From Mesoflavibacter sp037029465 (GTDB taxonomy: Bacteria; Bacteroidota; Bacteroidia; Flavobacteriales; Flavobacteriaceae): DNA of 64,000 nucleotides. The position numbers and the translations under genes were made by a program. This document shows, in pieces, positions 18,743 through 26,179 of the stretch. The notes under the pieces are model-generated. The model saw nothing but the letters and a program-made list of their open reading frames with translations, was not told the origin of the DNA and did no database searches. The stretch lies in the NCBI RefSeq assembly GCF_037029465.1, contig NZ_JAYMEM010000029.1:1-64000 (forward strand). Direction: 5' to 3'. The first letter of the stretch is position 1. Each line of letters begins with the position of its first letter.

Positions 18743-19153
18743 ATGAAAACCAAACATCTTTTTTTCACATCAATTTTAAGTGTATTATTCTTTATTAGCG
18801 CATCTACAGAAGCTAAAGCACAAAAAATAGTTCAATTTAGCCAGTATAAAATTTATAAAAATGAATATGGCGCTACCAAAATAAAAATTACACCGCATAC
18901 TAGAAAAGGCAATACAGATTCTAAATATGATAGCAGTTTTAGCGTTTATGGCGTTTTAATTTGTTACACCGTAGATGGTAAACAAAAATCTGCCAGACAA
19001 GACATGACTTACGATTTAAAAAACAAAGGTTATTATGAGTTTGGATTAGCTTATGGTAGCAAAGCTAAAGTAGGATCTGTAAGCGTTACTTACTTTAATA
19101 TGTTAGACACACCAAAAAGTAGTTGGCCTAAAAAAGACGATTGTTATAACTAA
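18743..19153 (+). CDS. Small secreted protein, PKKDDCY family, copy 2
   Basis: A 136-aa protein with a signal peptide (to about residue 26, ASTEAKAQ). It shares with the 17776 gene the segment GVLICYTVDGKQKSARQDM and the end PKKDDCYN, whereas the N-terminal mature regions differ. Likely a duplicated and diverged pair flanking an unrelated gene. Function unknown. A strong hairpin terminator follows. Confidence 0.8.
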   Translation: MKTKHLFFTSILSVLFFISASTEAKAQKIVQFSQYKIYKNEYGATKIKITPHTRKGNTDSKYDSSFSVYGVLICYTVDGKQKSARQDMTYDLKNKGYYEFGLAYGSKAKVGSVSVTYFNMLDTPKSSWPKKDDCYN

Positions 19154-19176
19154 TTAAAAATTATCTTTTATAACCC

Positions 19177-19205
19177 AAAAAAGCCTATACGATATAGGCT
19201 TTTTT
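19177..19205 (+). terminator. Terminator of the secreted-protein operon
   Basis: AAAAAAGCCTATA, 3-base loop, TATAGGCTTTTTT. A perfect stem with a T tract, 23 bp after the stop. Confidence 0.9.
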
Positions 19206-19329
19206 ATTGATGTTAAATAAAATCAAACATCAATTAGGTTTAGTATTCTTTAAGGTAACTTTGCACAACAAAAAGAACTTAAATTTTTAGTCAACATTAA
19301 AGTGCTCTTAGCATTTAAAAAGCATAATC

Positions 19330-19746
19330 ATGAAAACCACATATTATCTATTAACTACTATTATTTTACTCACTATTACATCTTGTGCGACCACAAAAAA
19401 CTCAAAATTGTACGGTAACAGTTGGCAGTTAGAATATATCTCTGGTACCAAAATAGCTTTTGAAGGTTTATACCCAAACAAAAAACCACAGATAACATTT
19501 AATAAAGAAAAACACAAAGTACAAGGCAATAACAGTTGTAATGGTTACTCTGCTAACTATACCATTAAAGACAGCTCTATTTACTTTAGCGAGCCAGGAC
19601 CAAGCACCATGATGTATTGCGGCGAAGGCGAACAAGCATTTTTAAAAATGATGGAAAAAGTTAACCGCTTTAGTTTTGATGACAACGGAAAACTTAATTT
19701 AATGCTAGACAATGTAACCATGCTACGTTTTAAAAAAGTAAAATAA
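19330..19746 (+). CDS. META-domain (HslJ-like) lipoprotein
   Basis: A 138-aa lipoprotein with lipobox LTITSC (Cys19). The mature part has the META-domain layout: a WQLEYISG start, a beta strand with NNSCNGYSANYTI, and a distal MMEKVNRFSFDDNGKLNLM. A second Cys pair (NSCNG and MMYCGEG) is typical. Probably a periplasm-facing outer-membrane or inner-membrane lipoprotein linked to stress tolerance in other bacteria. Single gene with its own terminator. Confidence 0.85.
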   Translation: MKTTYYLLTTIILLTITSCATTKNSKLYGNSWQLEYISGTKIAFEGLYPNKKPQITFNKEKHKVQGNNSCNGYSANYTIKDSSIYFSEPGPSTMMYCGEGEQAFLKMMEKVNRFSFDDNGKLNLMLDNVTMLRFKKVK

Positions 19747-19766
19747 CAATACACCACTACTCTATT

Positions 19767-19793
19767 TAAGCCTGCTTTTACAGGCTTTTTTTA
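19767..19793 (+). terminator. Terminator after the META lipoprotein gene
   Basis: AAGCCTG, 6-base loop, CAGGCTTTTTTT. A T tract follows the stem directly. Confidence 0.88.
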
Positions 19794-20051
19794 TTGTTGA
19801 AAATTAAATTCAATCTTAATGTAAGAAAATACTTCTAAAACAATATTAAAACTTTTAAATTAATAATATTAATTACAGCAGTTTGTGTAGTATTAATCAT
19901 TTAACTTATTTACTTAAATAAACATAATTAAGTAACCTGCTTATGGAAAAAAACAATTGGGTTATGTAAAGTGTATAGTTTTTATGATAGGAGAAAAATA
20001 TAACCTGAACACTCCTAAAAACAAAGTAAGGTATAATTTAAATTAATCAAT
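19794..20051. other. Non-coding stretch before the first broken gene
   Basis: About 260 bp of AT-rich sequence (305 bp from the META stop, including its terminator). No credible gene, RNA or repeat is visible. The promoter of the broken lipoprotein gene is presumably here. Confidence 0.6.
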
Positions 20052-20842
20052 ATGAAAAACTATTTATTTTAACCATTTTATTGATATCTGGTATTACATT
20101 ATTTTCTTGTGATAAAGAAGATGTCTCAACTATCAACCCAAAAGAAACAAATATTAAAAAAGAATTAAATGATATCTTTAATATATCAATAGATCAAATT
20201 CAGGTAGAGTAATCAATGGGTTGGCAAATGAAGAAAATCCATACGATAGTATTGGCTATAAACATAACGAAGTGCTAAAACACCTTTTAACTTTGGAGTT
20301 AGATGATACAAATATGTGCAATTCATTATCTGAAGGAAGTAACGAATTTAACATTGATATTAATCTAAATTGTCAGGAAATGTTGTCAATTATTGATGAA
20401 GGAAGAATTAAAACTTTTGACAGTATCGGAAACTATCAATCTGATTTTTTTTAACCAACTTTTGTCTTCTAATAAAATAAGTCAAAATGAATATTATTTA
20501 ATAGATACAACTATTAAAAACACTTTTAATGAAAGTGATTTGAATCAGAAAATTCAATTATTAAAAGTATCTGAAAATTATACAATAAACTCGCAAAATT
20601 TTAATGAAGTTGAAAAAGGAAGAATTTTAAGAACATTGGCTATTTATCGTTACAGTTCATATTATTGGGGAAATGAATCCGCTAGGGGTAAAAACCCAAT
20701 GGTTGAATTAGCTGATGCTGCTGCTGAATATTGGGCTAAGAATTCTCCTGACTCTCCTGCCCAAGACGGAGGAGATATTTATTTAATTTCTGGTATAGCA
20801 TCTTTAATTATGGATATTATAATAACATATTTAATGCCTTAA
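20052..20842 (+). pseudogene. Lipoprotein gene broken by three one-base shifts
   Basis: Reading across frames gives a coherent lipoprotein of about 260 aa. MKNYLF then LTILLISGITLFSC (lipobox) is in the frame one base back; a second shift lies near 20200-20212, before GRVINGLANEENPYDS. A third, +1, is at the T8 run 20445-20452, after which NQLLSSNKISQNEYYLIDTT continues to a hydrophobic C-terminus ending IITYLMP. The first shift is explained by one T missing from a short T run (20066-20070). Two losses and one gain, two of them in homopolymers. Either a decayed gene, a slippage-prone surface gene, or sequencing errors. No family recognised. Confidence 0.75.
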
Positions 20843-20856
20843 AATCATTAACTTTA

Positions 20857-20894
20857 AAAAGTATAATTATCTTTTTTGATGATTATACTTTTTT
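20857..20894 (+). terminator. Terminator between the two broken genes
   Basis: AAAAGTATAATTATC ... GATTATACTTTT followed by more T, starting 15 bp after the stop of the broken lipoprotein gene. Confidence 0.75.
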
Positions 20895-20906
20895 ATTTTT
20901 TTAGAA

Positions 20907-21985
20907 ATGAGTAAAAATCATCTAATCTTCTTTATATACCTAATAACCTCTTTTTGTTTTAGTCAGAATGTAGATAGTTTAAATATTAAGCAAGAAAAAG
21001 GACAAATTATACTATTTGGAGAATCTCACTTTGTTAAAGAAAAGTATGACGAAATGAAGCACGTTATACAGCAAAAACTTAACAATATTCCTCCAAAAGA
21101 AAAAGTCACTATGTTTTTTGAGCTACCAACTAGCTTAAATTATGCTATCAATAAATTACAAAAAAAAACGACTCAACTCTATTTATCAACTGGTTTGACC
21201 ATGTATACAAGCAGAAAAACAAGAAACCTTCCTTTTTCTGGAAAGATTACAAAGATTTCATTTTATGGTTAATACATTTTGCTAAAGAAAAAGATATTGA
21301 ATTAAACCTAAAGTGCATTGACAGAGAATTAGAATTTAGAAGAACAGCATATATTCTATCCAACTTTGAAACCAAAATTGGTACTAAAATAGATAGTTTT
21401 GTAAATCTAGACTATATAAAAAACAGTACAAAAAACAGAACTTTCTTAATAAATTACGTTAAAGAACTATCTAAAATAACCAATAACACAAAAGAAATTG
21501 AAATTTTAGACCAACTAAAAATCGCACTACCAATAGATTGCACGATATGCTTAAAACGTGATCAATTTTTATATCAAACGTTTAAAAAATATTACCGTAA
21601 AACCGATGCTTTAGTTTTTGGTACTTTTGGATTAGACCACGTTATTAATAAACCTGATTTTTCTAATGTTGGTGAGTTTTTTAAATCTTATCATAAAGTA
21701 GACACCACAAATCATAAATCTTTGTATAATTTCTTAAAAGACGACTTTAAAGACAAAATATACAGAGTTGGCATTATCGCTTTAAAACAAGACATGAAGT
21801 TTTCTAGTTTAAAAAAACCAAAAGACTACTCTTTTATGATGACAAAAGATGAACGCCTTTACATTGAAAACTTATTTGAAGATAAAGCTATTATCAGATT
21901 TTATCCAAAGAGTCATAATACACTAAACAACTTTGCAGCTAACTTAGACTACGTAATTATTTACAAAATCTCTAATTTTAAATAG
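20907..21985 (+). pseudogene. Secreted GESH-motif protein gene with one frameshift in a poly-A run
   Basis: Frame 1 runs from the signal peptide (MSKNHLIFFIYLITSFCFSQ) through ILFGESHFVKEKYDEM to KLQKK. It then loses the frame at A9 (21160-21168) and stops at 21272. With one extra A the frame continues NDSTLFINWFDHVYKQK, then FFWKDYKDFILWLIHF, and on to the stop at 21985, including ALVFGTFGLDHVINK. The restored product would be about 360 aa. The GESH and later GLDH motifs suggest an erythromycin-esterase/ChaN-like fold, but I am not sure. The gene is otherwise intact, so the shift is recent, phase-variable or a sequencing error. Confidence 0.8.
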
Positions 21986-22038
21986 ATAAAATTAAAATGA
22001 AGCGTCATTTGACTTTATTAAAATTTTCTACTAACTTC

Positions 22039-22090
22039 GTTTAACAATCGATAACACGAATTGGAAACTCGCTTTATCTTTTCATTGGGC
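22039..22090. repeat. attC-like site upstream of the toxin-antitoxin pair
   Basis: Begins GTTTAAC, which fits the integron R'' pattern RYYYAAC. It continues AACAATCGATAAC, then GAATTGG, and ends ATTGGGC at 22084-22090. It aligns with the restored island target (AACAATGTATAACCGCAATT) at AACAAT-ATAAC-AATT. Its last bases TTGGGCAT are inverted at 22964-22977. Confidence 0.5.
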
Positions 22091-22171
22091 ATAATATTAA
22101 ACAGTACGTAAAATAAACGTACAACTATTTGTTTAGTACAGAAATTAAACGTACATTTGAAAAAAAATATT

Positions 22172-22459
22172 ATGGCAACTAAAGAATTAAATACAAAGGA
22201 CGCTAGATTTGACACTAGACTAACGAGAGAGCAAAAATTTTTATTTGAAAGAGCTGCGCGATTAGGTGGTTATAGAAACCTTACTGATTTTGTTGTTATT
22301 ACTGTACAAGAAAAAGCGAAAAAAATTATTTCAGAAAGAGAACGTATAATTGCTTCTGAAAAAGATAGCGAAATTTTTTTTGATGCAATTGCTAACCCTA
22401 AATCTCCTAATAAAGAGTTAATAAAAGCAGCAAACGAATTTAAAGCACTTTTCGCTTAA
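22172..22459 (+). CDS. DUF1778 antitoxin (TacA-like)
   Basis: 95 aa from ATG 22172; a TTG 15 bp earlier is less likely. The N-terminal ribbon-helix-helix is DARFDTRLTREQKFLFERAA, typical of DUF1778 antitoxins. The C-terminus (about 60-95) is expected to wrap the GNAT toxin and block its acetyl-CoA site. Its stop overlaps the toxin ATG by one base (TAATG), so translation is coupled. By analogy, the complex should repress its own promoter, which lies in the 80 bp between the repeat at 22090 and the start. Confidence 0.93.
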   Translation: MATKELNTKDARFDTRLTREQKFLFERAARLGGYRNLTDFVVITVQEKAKKIISERERIIASEKDSEIFFDAIANPKSPNKELIKAANEFKALFA

Positions 22460-22962
22460 TGAGTCAAATTTCAGAATCTCTAAATTCAGCACATAAAAAA
22501 TCTGACTTTTCTTGTGGGAAAGAAATGTTAGACAACTATTTACATAAACAAGCTAATCAAGATATCAAAAGAAAACTTTCTGCTTGTTTTGTAGTCAAAG
22601 AAGAGCAAACTGAATTAATAAAAGGTTATTATACTTTATCTAATAACAGTATTCCTTTAGAGGATATTCCAGACAATATTAGAAAGAAATTACCTCGGTC
22701 TTATAAAACAATTCCAACCACTTTACTCGGAAGACTAGCGATTGATAATCAATTCCAAGGACAAGGATTAGGAAAATTAATTTTAATTGATGCTTTAAAG
22801 AGAAGTTTTGAATTATCAAAAACCATAGGTTCATTTGCTGTAGTTGTCGACCCAATTGATAATGACGCTGAACAATTTTATTATAAATATGGATTTTTAA
22901 AATTACCTGATAGTGAAAAAATGTTTCTACCAATGAAAACAATCGGTCAATTATTTCAATAA
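22459..22962 (+). CDS. GNAT-family acetyltransferase toxin (TacT/AtaT-like)
   Basis: A 167-aa GNAT domain. The acetyl-CoA-binding motif A is RLAIDNQFQGQGLGKLILID (about 92-111), with the Q/R-x-x-G-x-G turn intact, and the catalytic-type Tyr is in FYYKYGF near 145-151. The N-terminal Cys/Leu pattern SCGKEMLDNYL is typical of toxins that acetylate the amino group of aminoacyl-tRNA. Directly downstream of the DUF1778 antitoxin. A 14-bp sequence inverted with respect to 22085-22098 begins 1 bp after the stop. Confidence 0.92.
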   Translation: MSQISESLNSAHKKSDFSCGKEMLDNYLHKQANQDIKRKLSACFVVKEEQTELIKGYYTLSNNSIPLEDIPDNIRKKLPRSYKTIPTTLLGRLAIDNQFQGQGLGKLILIDALKRSFELSKTIGSFAVVVDPIDNDAEQFYYKYGFLKLPDSEKMFLPMKTIGQLFQ

Positions 22963-22975
22963 AAATACTATGCCC

Positions 22976-22985
22976 AACAATGTAT
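22976..22985. repeat. Left att core (attL candidate)
   Basis: AACAATGTAT, directly after GCCC (GCCCAAC fits an integron R'' core). Identical copy at 43655-43664. Confidence 0.55.
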
Positions 22986-22999
22986 TATATTAATTAACT

Positions 23000-23032
23000 C
23001 ATAAAACACCTATAAATAAAGGGTTTTAAAAG
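23000..23032. repeat. Left inner repeat (possible integrase arm site)
   Basis: Similar to 43591-43622, in the same orientation. Shared blocks are CATAAAA, TATAAATAAAGG and TTAAAAG. It lies just inside the left att core. Confidence 0.55.
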
Positions 23033-23103
23033 ATTAATTAAAAAAGGGTACAACATAGGTATAACATTTTAACCTATAAATAGAAGTGATCTAAAAGTAT
23101 AAA

Positions 23104-23135
23104 AAAACCGCTTCTAAATTAATAGAAACGGTTTT
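23104..23135 (-). terminator. Terminator after the DUF6266 gene
   Basis: On the minus strand, AAAACCGTTTCTA ... TAGAAGCGGTTTT with a T run. It lies 25 bp after the stop. Confidence 0.8.
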
Positions 23136-23160
23136 CAATATGTATTTAAACTTAAAGTTA

Positions 23161-23802
23161 TTAAGCAGCCGTACCAGAGCCTAAATACACACTATTTGAT
23201 ACTTGACTACCATCAGCAGAAACAAATGCCATAAATAGCTCTACTGTGTCTCCTGCATAAGTGTTTGGAATTGTTACCGATTGAGAACCTGCTGTTCTGT
23301 CTGCACCATCTAAAATATAAACAGATTCTTTTTTACTTGGATTGTAAACCAATAACATCGCTTTATCCGTTACATTTGCGTTACCCTCTGCCGAGTTATC
23401 TCCCCAACCAAAATCAACTTGTCCTGGTGTTGTTAAGTCAGTAGTTCCGTTTAACACTCCAGATAAAGAACCTCTACTCAATAAAGCTAAAGAATAATCG
23501 ATTGTGAAGTTAGGTGCAATCCCTCCTACTGCATTATTTAATACATAAGACATTGCAGCATTAAATTCGGTTTTCTTTGTCGCAAAAGACTTGTAACCGA
23601 CTTTTAAAAACTCTTTGTTTGGCTGTAAATATTCCAATGTAACCGTAAATTTATTACGTTGATTTACTTGTCCCTCTGTTCGAGGATTGGCCACACTTGA
23701 TGGCTTAATTCTGATGTAGTCAATACCTTTCCAACTACCACCAATTACGTTACCTACTTTACCAGATAATCCGCCTAAAATTCCTTGAGCTATTTTACCC
23801 AT
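23161..23802 (-). CDS. DUF6266 family protein
   Basis: A 213-aa protein whose N-terminus MGKIAQGILGGLSGKVGNVI and following IRIKPSSVANPRT are characteristic of DUF6266. The rest is Gly/Ser/Thr-rich and beta-strand-like. Function unknown. Members are common in Flavobacteriia, often in variable regions, and some look like phage or surface structural proteins. Here it is the first gene inside the left end of the island, with no operon partner. Confidence 0.85.
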   Translation of the reverse strand: MGKIAQGILGGLSGKVGNVIGGSWKGIDYIRIKPSSVANPRTEGQVNQRNKFTVTLEYLQPNKEFLKVGYKSFATKKTEFNAAMSYVLNNAVGGIAPNFTIDYSLALLSRGSLSGVLNGTTDLTTPGQVDFGWGDNSAEGNANVTDKAMLLVYNPSKKESVYILDGADRTAGSQSVTIPNTYAGDTVELFMAFVSADGSQVSNSVYLGSGTAA

Positions 23803-23939
23803 TTTATAAACAATTTTAAATTAATACACGTTCGGATTTGGTACGGACTTTATATTGCTTTAAAACCTTTATTTCACTATTAATATAACGAAAATAATGC
23901 CATTTTGTTACTGTTTTAGCCTTGTTAGACGCCTTTGCA

Positions 23940-24380
23940 TTAGGCTTCTTTACTTTGCATTAGTTTGAAACAATTACGAATGTATGCAACCTTTAAAACT
24001 GCCATTTTATCAATGACATTTTGAAGCTCTTTTTCTTTTTTGCTGATAACCTCAACCGCTTTAATGTGTTTTTGCATCTGGTCTTTTATGTTTGAAGTAG
24101 ATTTTAACCCTTTTTTAAGTGTGTTTCTGCAATCATCTACAGAAATAAACGGAATAACACTACCCTTTAAATAATAAGCGTAAAAACCGCCTATTTGCAA
24201 CATCATAGATAAGTGAAAAAGTGTGTTTTTATCTGTTTCGGTTTTTGTGATTACCACAAAACAGTTAGGACAAGGATTTGAAAGCGGTTTCCCGCTGTTA
24301 AGTCCTTTGTTTAGGATAAAAAAATGAGGGTTCGAGTAGGTTCTTCCGATTTGGTGTGTTTTCAGTTCAAAAGTTGACAT
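23940..24380 (-). CDS. DUF6943-like hypothetical protein
   Basis: A 146-aa soluble protein. The features TYSNPHFFILNKGLNSGKPL, a CPNC pair near 38-41 and IGGFYAYYLKGSVIPFISV match a small Bacteroidetes family (DUF6943). The C-terminal half is helical, with a Lys-rich coiled coil. Commonly found on mobile elements; role unknown. It lies 137 bp before the DUF6266 gene, in the same direction. Confidence 0.75.
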   Translation of the reverse strand: MSTFELKTHQIGRTYSNPHFFILNKGLNSGKPLSNPCPNCFVVITKTETDKNTLFHLSMMLQIGGFYAYYLKGSVIPFISVDDCRNTLKKGLKSTSNIKDQMQKHIKAVEVISKKEKELQNVIDKMAVLKVAYIRNCFKLMQSKEA

Positions 24381-24618
24381 AGCTATCCAATTTAAAATTG
24401 CTTCGCTACGCTTCGCACCATTATTTTTTTTAAAAAGAAAAAAAGATAGCCTCTATTGTTGTGGCGTGGATGAGGCTGTCAAGGTTTTTGGATAAAAGTT
24501 TTTTGAGTTAAAATGTTTAATGAAATAGAAGATATACTTTGAAAAAAGTTTTATTCAAAACCCGTAGGGCTTGACCTTTATAGCCTTGCGCGTTGGCTGT
24601 GGTAGCCACATATATTTG

Positions 24619-24915
24619 CTACCTTTTTTTATTTATTGACTGTTCTTCTAAAACATCTAAAATATCTTTTTTTTTGTATAGGATTCTGTTTCCCATACGA
24701 ATTGGATTTAAAATACCGTGTTTATTCCAAGAATGTATTGTTACCAAACTGATTCTTAAATATTCGGCGACTTCTTGTCTTGTTAGTAATTCATCATTTT
24801 TAGATTTTGATAGTTCTTTAAGGTAATCTTCAATTTTAAGTAATAATTTATCTGCTACCTTATCGGCTAATTCATCAACTGTGACTTCTGTAATTTGGAT
24901 TGTTTTTGTAATCAT
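24619..24915 (-). CDS. Excisionase-like HTH (HTH_17) protein
   Basis: A 98-aa protein. An N-terminal helical part (about 1-35) is followed by a winged MerR/excisionase-type HTH: LLTRQEVAEYLRISLVTIHS, then NKHGILNPIRMGNRILYKKKDI. Such proteins in Bacteroidetes elements control excision or copy-number genes. A second one (40640-40918) lies at the other end of the island. A GGTAGC...GCTACC hairpin (24601-24623) overlaps the stop codon. Confidence 0.85.
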   Translation of the reverse strand: MITKTIQITEVTVDELADKVADKLLLKIEDYLKELSKSKNDELLTRQEVAEYLRISLVTIHSWNKHGILNPIRMGNRILYKKKDILDVLEEQSINKKR

Positions 24916-25257
24916 TTTGAAATGTATTTAATTAATTGAATAACACTTTTTGGGGCATAAACTCTTAAAAAAATAGGTTATATCCAATTTGAGCGTTGGA
25001 TGAAGCGTTTGTATGGGTAGCGTTTTAAATAGTTGTTTGACAAAACAGCATTTAAACAAGCTACTTATACAGGACTTTTAGACAATAGCTTATTGCTTTT
25101 TTGAGGTACGATAAAAAGTAATGTGCTATGGCGTAGTACTACACTTTATAAACCTATTTTTTTATAACCGCTAACTTGGGTGGTGGGGAAAAGTGGACTT
25201 TTATATTTGTTAACGAAATGAAACAAACAAAGACTTGAGGTAAGGAAAACTTGGATA

Positions 25258-25280
25258 TTTCGGCTACGCTCAATACAGGC
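25258..25280 (-). repeat. REP-like unit, intergenic copy
   Basis: On the minus strand GCCTGTATTGAGCGTAGCCG then AAA. Same family as the copy inside the methylase gene (34421-34456). Confidence 0.6.
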
Positions 25281-25419
25281 TTTAACGATGGTTTTGTGCA
25301 GCTTGAATGAGATAACGAATATTATTATCAATTAACGTAACCCTTAAAATGTTCAGATGTTTAATTTTAGTTCAAAATGTAGTTTAATGTTCGGAATTGC
25401 GCGTTGGAATTGCGGATAT

Positions 25420-25515
25420 TTTACATAATACCAGTTATAGCTACAAAATGCATTAACACTGCGATAGCAAACCTTTGAAAAGTGCCGTTTGCTACTATAA
25501 CTTGTATTATGTAAA
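25420..25515. repeat. Imperfect inverted repeat (21-bp arms) with nested 8-bp arms
   Basis: Outer arms 25420-25440 and 25495-25515 match at 20 of 21 positions when reverse-complemented. Inner arms TAGCAAAC (25465-25472) and GTTTGCTA (25487-25494). The left side has 24 unpaired bases between outer and inner arms and the right side none, so the folded single strand is strongly asymmetric, as in attC sites or ssDNA origins. Confidence 0.75.
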
Positions 25516-25777
25516 CATAGCTTGGGGTAGTTTTTGGTGTGAGCGTTGGCAACAGCTCTTTACTCACGTCACTTCTATTTTAAATTAAGGTGTTCGTGAA
25601 TGCTGTGCATTTGTCTTTTTTATTGTACCTCTTTTTAAAATATACCCGCAAATAAAATAAGCAATGTGCTGTGTGTGGGTTGGCAACCAAAAACTACAAG
25701 CGCATTGGATAGCGGAACAAAATAAAAGACAGAGGATTTTGAGGTACGAGAAAACTGGATTTTGTTTTGTGGGGACT

Positions 25778-26170
25778 TTATTTTACATTAATCCTTGGGT
25801 CTATATCCGAACTGTTTTCTATCATCATAATATCATTATGAAACACTATTACAACCCTATTTTGATTTAACTCCTTCATTAAACTTTTCGTTAATAACAA
25901 TACATTTTCTTTAAATGTTTTTTCTTCTAGAGGAAACTTTGGGTAGTTAATAAAATCTAGTTTTAAAGAAGGTTCAATTTGACCACTTAAAACTATATCA
26001 CATTCTGAAACTGCCGTACTTAAATAGATGCTTTTATCTTGAATTAATTGGTTTTGAACCTCCTGAAGCTTCACTATAACCTCTGATTTGGGCCATAAAT
26101 CTGTAGTATAACCCTTTTGTAAGCCTATAGTAACTGTAGCTGTATATTTTTCTGAATTAATAACTTCCAT
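25778..26170 (-). CDS. Unrecognised small protein, fourth gene of the McrBC operon
   Basis: A 130-aa soluble protein of mixed alpha/beta pattern, no TM or signal peptide. I do not recognise the family. Noticeable parts are a first strand pair (EKYTATVTIGLQKGYTTD), a central CDIVLSGQIEPSLKLDFINY and a late helix then strand, LMKELNQNRVVIVFHND. It starts 9 bp after the ATPase gene ends, so it belongs to the mcrB-mcrC-ATPase operon. It could be an immunity, sensor or adaptor component. Its C-terminus lies at the edge of the non-coding region. Confidence 0.75.
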   Translation of the reverse strand: MEVINSEKYTATVTIGLQKGYTTDLWPKSEVIVKLQEVQNQLIQDKSIYLSTAVSECDIVLSGQIEPSLKLDFINYPKFPLEEKTFKENVLLLTKSLMKELNQNRVVIVFHNDIMMIENSSDIDPRINVK

Positions 26171-26179
26171 TATTATACT

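Larger units (their letters stand above)
24916..25777. other. 860-bp non-coding region with REP and inverted repeats
   Basis: No convincing gene. A 61-codon frame at 25146-25331 on the minus strand has no homology-like features and reads through a REP unit. The region contains a REP copy (25258-25280), a long imperfect inverted repeat (25420-25515), and several GCGTTGG-containing GC-richer blocks (25389-25415, 25545-25560). It separates the HTH gene from the end of the McrBC operon and could hold an origin or recombination site. Confidence 0.6.

Noticed and set aside
20393..20842. Independent gene starting at the second ATG
   Set aside because: The first residues come from an out-of-frame reading. 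The downstream part is the third section of the broken lipoprotein gene.
21722..21985. Separate 87-aa gene
   Set aside because: It is the 3' end of the frameshifted GESH gene; the upstream frame continues through it without a stop once the A9 run is corrected.
25146..25331. 61-codon reading frame on the minus strand in the island's gene-free region
   Set aside because: It includes a REP unit (peptide ACIERSRNIQ) and lacks any domain-like pattern, so it is probably non-coding.
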